This document shows positions 4,417-6,323 of a DNA stretch of 6,323 bases, in pieces. This DNA comes from Kiritimatiellia bacterium (GTDB taxonomy: Bacteria; Verrucomicrobiota; Kiritimatiellia; RFP12; UBA1067): the NCBI GenBank assembly GCA_017547265.1, contig JAFYQC010000121.1, positions 1 to 6,323 on the forward strand. The letters are read 5' to 3'. Within the stretch, counting starts at the first letter, position 1, and each line of letters opens with the position of its first letter. The notes below the pieces were generated by a model that had not been told where the DNA came from, searched no databases, and worked only from the letters and a program-made list of their open reading frames with translations. A program made the translations under genes and the position numbers.

Positions 4417-5643
4417 ATGAGAAACAGGGTCGCAGAGCACGTCGCAGCGCTGCCGAAGAGCGGAATAAGGAAGTTCTTCGACATCGTCGCCCAGTCGAAG
4501 GACATCGTGTCCCTCGGCGTAGGCGAGCCAGACTTCGACACACCCTGGCACATTTCCCGCGCCGCGGTCACCTGTCTCGAAAATGGCGGCACGCACTACA
4601 CCTCGAATCTCGGAACGCCCGAGCTGAGGCAGGCGATATGCCGCTATCTCGATCGCCGCTTCTGCGCGAAGTTCGACTGGAAGTGCGAGGTGCTTGCGAC
4701 GGTGGGCGTTTCCGAGGCGATAGACCTCGCGATACGCGCCATCTGCTCTCCTGGCGACGAAGTGCTCTACCACGAACCGTGCTTCGTGTCGTATGCGCCG
4801 ACGATCCGCCTCGCCCATGCAGTTCCCGTCTGCGTCGAGACCCGCGTGGAGGACGAGTTCCGCCTTACAGTCGACGAACTCGAGAAGAAGGTCACGCCGA
4901 AGACGAAGGCCGTGCTCTTGAACTTCCCCTGCAACCCGACTGGCGCAACGCTTTCGCGCGACGACATGGCGGCGATCCTCGACTTCTGCGAAAGGCACGA
5001 CATAATTCTTCTTGCGGACGAAGTCTACTCGGAGCTTAACTACGAGATCTCGGGGGAAGAGAATTTTAACGCAGAGACGCAGAGTCGCAGAGATGCGGAG
5101 AGTAGGGAAGCCAATGTGCTCCCGTCGTTTGCGGCGTTTCCTGAATACCGCGAGCGAGTGATTTTGCTGAACGGCTTTTCGAAGTCGTGGGCGATGACAG
5201 GCTACCGCCTCGGCTATGCATGCGGGCCTACCGACGTCATCGACGCGATGATGAAGATTCACCAGTACGGCATAATGTCCGCGCCGACGCTCGCGCAGGC
5301 GGCGGGAGTCGAAGCGATGGACTTCGGCGACAAGGATGTTGATCGCATGCGCCGCGAATACAAGAAGCGCCGCGACTGGCTCGTTCCCGTGCTTAACGAA
5401 ATGGGTCTCACGACGCTTATGCCGAAGGGCGCGTTTTATCTTTTTGTCGATGTGCGCTCCACGGGTCTTTCCGACGAGGAATTTGCGTTGAAGCTCCTCA
5501 AGGAGTTTGGCGTCGCCTGTGTTCCGGGCACGGCGTTCGGTGCGTGCGGCGCCGGGTTCGTTCGCATGTCCTACGCGACGTCGCTCGACAAGATCAAGCT
5601 CGCGGCGTCGCGCATCGCGAAGATGCTGAAGTCGATTTCGTAG
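4417..5643 (+). CDS. Class I/II PLP-dependent aminotransferase, with in-frame repeat insertion
   Basis: A 408-residue fold-type I aminotransferase of the AspC/aromatic-aminotransferase group, moving an amino group between an amino acid and a 2-oxo acid. The substrate cannot be fixed from sequence. Seen: SLGVGEPDFDTP (32-43), YTSNLGTPELR, NPTG with N173, DEVYSEL with D201 (pyridine nitrogen), SKSWAMTGYRLG with Schiff-base K256 and phosphate-binding R264, and R383 (carboxylate) in FVRMSYA. All key residues are present, so the enzyme may be active. About 20 extra residues around 212-235 (containing NAETQSRRDAESRE) separate DEVYSELNYE from the K256 strand and are encoded by an 8-nt tandem repeat. 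The ATG at 4417 fits the family N-terminus. The frame stays open further upstream, but that part is out-of-frame fprA. No strong Shine-Dalgarno is seen, so coupling to fprA translation is likely. Confidence 0.93.
   Translation: MRNRVAEHVAALPKSGIRKFFDIVAQSKDIVSLGVGEPDFDTPWHISRAAVTCLENGGTHYTSNLGTPELRQAICRYLDRRFCAKFDWKCEVLATVGVSEAIDLAIRAICSPGDEVLYHEPCFVSYAPTIRLAHAVPVCVETRVEDEFRLTVDELEKKVTPKTKAVLLNFPCNPTGATLSRDDMAAILDFCERHDIILLADEVYSELNYEISGEENFNAETQSRRDAESREANVLPSFAAFPEYRERVILLNGFSKSWAMTGYRLGYACGPTDVIDAMMKIHQYGIMSAPTLAQAAGVEAMDFGDKDVDRMRREYKKRRDWLVPVLNEMGLTTLMPKGAFYLFVDVRSTGLSDEEFALKLLKEFGVACVPGTAFGACGAGFVRMSYATSLDKIKLAASRIAKMLKSIS
5070..5101 (+). repeat. Four tandem 8-nt units inserted in the aminotransferase gene
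   Basis: Units are CGCAGAGA, CGCAGAGT, CGCAGAGA and TGCGGAGA, preceded by the A/T-rich GAATTTTAA (5061-5069). The translation is AETQSRRDAES, and the minus strand reads LRISATLRLCV. I recall near-identical translated strings as traces of a dispersed repeat in PVC-group, cyanobacterial and deltaproteobacterial genomes; this is memory, not a search. AGT, AGA and AGG codons cluster here, unlike the CGC/TCG-biased flanks. The tract keeps the frame although the unit is not a multiple of three. Confidence 0.8.
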
Positions 5644-5651
5644 GTGACGGC

Positions 5652-6308
5652 ATGCGCGGCGAACGGACAGTGCTTGTGACTGGCGGTACGAAGCGTATTG
5701 GCAAGACGATCGCCGACGCCTTGCGCGCCGATGGTTGGCGTGTCATAACGAGTTCGCACCGTGCAGACGCAGGCGCCGACATTGTCGCTGACCTTGCGGA
5801 GCCGCTTGGCGCGGCAAAACTCTATTCTGCGTGCCTGCGGATGCTTGGCGGCAATCCGCCTGACGCGCTCGTCAACAACGCGGCGCTTTTCGTCGGCGAC
5901 GATGCGACGCTTGAGGCCGTGAATTTCGAGGCGCCGCGCAAGCTCACGACCTTGATGGCAGGGCGTGAGACTGGGCGTGGCGCTGTCGTGAACATTCTCG
6001 ACTGTCGTGTGCTTGGCGGGGTCGAGCCGCGCGATGCATACGAGAGGACGAAGCGCGAGCTTCTTGAGAACACCGCGAAATCCGCGGCGCTTTTTGCCGA
6101 CACGATTCGCGTGAACGCAGTCGCTCCAGGTCCTGTGCTTGCGCCGGAGGGTGTGAGCGAGAAGGCGGGCGAGATGCCGCTTGGGAGGCCTCGGCTTGAA
6201 GACGTCGCCCGCGCTGTCGTCTTTCTTCTCGAGGCAACTGCCACGACCGGCTGCATTATCCCAGTCGACGGCGGGCAGTCGCTTCTCTGGATGGGAGACA
6301 GTCTATGA
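5652..6308 (+). CDS. Short-chain dehydrogenase/reductase, pteridine-reductase/FolM-like
   Basis: A 218-residue NADPH-type SDR with a Rossmann fold. The cofactor motif is TGGTKRIG (residues 10-17), the TGxxxRxG variant typical of pteridine reductases (PTR1) and dihydromonapterin reductase (FolM), rather than TGxxxGIG. NNAA lies at 75-78. The active site is Y130-ERT-K134. Where most SDRs have Ser, this has D117, 13 residues before Tyr, the same spacing as Asp181/Tyr194 in PTR1. VNAVAPGPV (154-162) and the C-terminal PVDGGQSL are standard. Reduction of a dihydro- to a tetrahydropterin is therefore plausible but is inference. It is shorter than usual SDRs (about 240-250), mostly in loops. The ATG has AGGTGA at 5642-5647, overlapping the aminotransferase stop. 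Its stop overlaps the next start codon. Confidence 0.85.
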   Translation: MRGERTVLVTGGTKRIGKTIADALRADGWRVITSSHRADAGADIVADLAEPLGAAKLYSACLRMLGGNPPDALVNNAALFVGDDATLEAVNFEAPRKLTTLMAGRETGRGAVVNILDCRVLGGVEPRDAYERTKRELLENTAKSAALFADTIRVNAVAPGPVLAPEGVSEKAGEMPLGRPRLEDVARAVVFLLEATATTGCIIPVDGGQSLLWMGDSL

Positions 6309-6323
6309 CTGCGTATTTTGACA
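6305..6323 (+). CDS. Start of a further gene, cut off by the window end
   Basis: An ATG at 6305 overlaps the SDR stop as ATGA, the classic arrangement for translational coupling. Only MTAYFD is visible. If the SDR acts on pterins, a folate-pathway gene such as folB or folK would be a natural neighbour, but six residues cannot show this. Confidence 0.5.

Noticed and set aside
3191..4543. 450-codon open frame on the minus strand opposite fprA
   Set aside because: Its sequence is Arg/Val/Asp-rich with no recognisable domain, and the plus strand encodes a complete flavodiiron protein with every metal ligand. The open antisense frame follows from G+C-rich codon bias.
5544..5651. N-terminal extension of the SDR frame into the aminotransferase
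   Set aside because: A Shine-Dalgarno precedes the ATG at 5652, and VLVTGG directly after it is the normal SDR N-terminus.

Overview
This is a G+C-rich bacterial chromosomal segment with dense, almost entirely plus-strand genes. It holds the end of a sugar-acid catabolic gene, a secreted peptidoglycan amidase, three tRNA genes, RNase P RNA, a coiled-coil zinc-ribbon protein, a flavodiiron protein, a PLP aminotransferase and a pteridine-reductase-like SDR. The flavodiiron protein points to an anaerobe or microaerophile, and the UxaA fragment points to hexuronate (pectin-type) degradation. One gene carries an 8-nt tandem repeat whose translation (NAETQ..RRDAE) I associate from memory with Verrucomicrobia, Lentisphaerae, Kiritimatiellae, Planctomycetes and similar genomes. 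A gut or sediment member of the PVC group is my best guess, at low confidence. No phage, IS element or CRISPR array is visible.

Layout. (1) 1-1607: the 3' part of uxaA, then a signal-peptide-bearing amidase whose Shine-Dalgarno overlaps the uxaA stop. (2) 1608-3025: a consensus-like promoter, tRNA-Thr(CGU), tRNA-His(GUG), a COG1579-type zinc-ribbon protein and rnpB, all on the plus strand with no clear internal promoter or terminator. This is plausibly one stable-RNA transcription unit in which the ribozyme lies downstream of its own tRNA substrates. (3) 3073-3235: tRNA-Val(CAC) on the minus strand, convergent with rnpB, and back to back with the promoter of the next operon. (4) 3236-6323: flavodiiron protein, aminotransferase, SDR and the start of a further gene, spaced by 20 nt, 8 nt and a 4-nt ATGA overlap, which looks like an operon read from an extended -10 promoter.

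I see no wholly new biological system. The points most worth a second look are: an in-frame repeat insertion inside the aminotransferase just before its catalytic lysine; the unusual RNase P RNA (21-bp terminal helix, apparently no P18, an extra hairpin at the P19 position, enlarged P12, duplicated 3' flank); a probably leaderless flavodiiron mRNA; and an amidase with an enlarged zinc-site loop and an unrecognised C-terminal segment.
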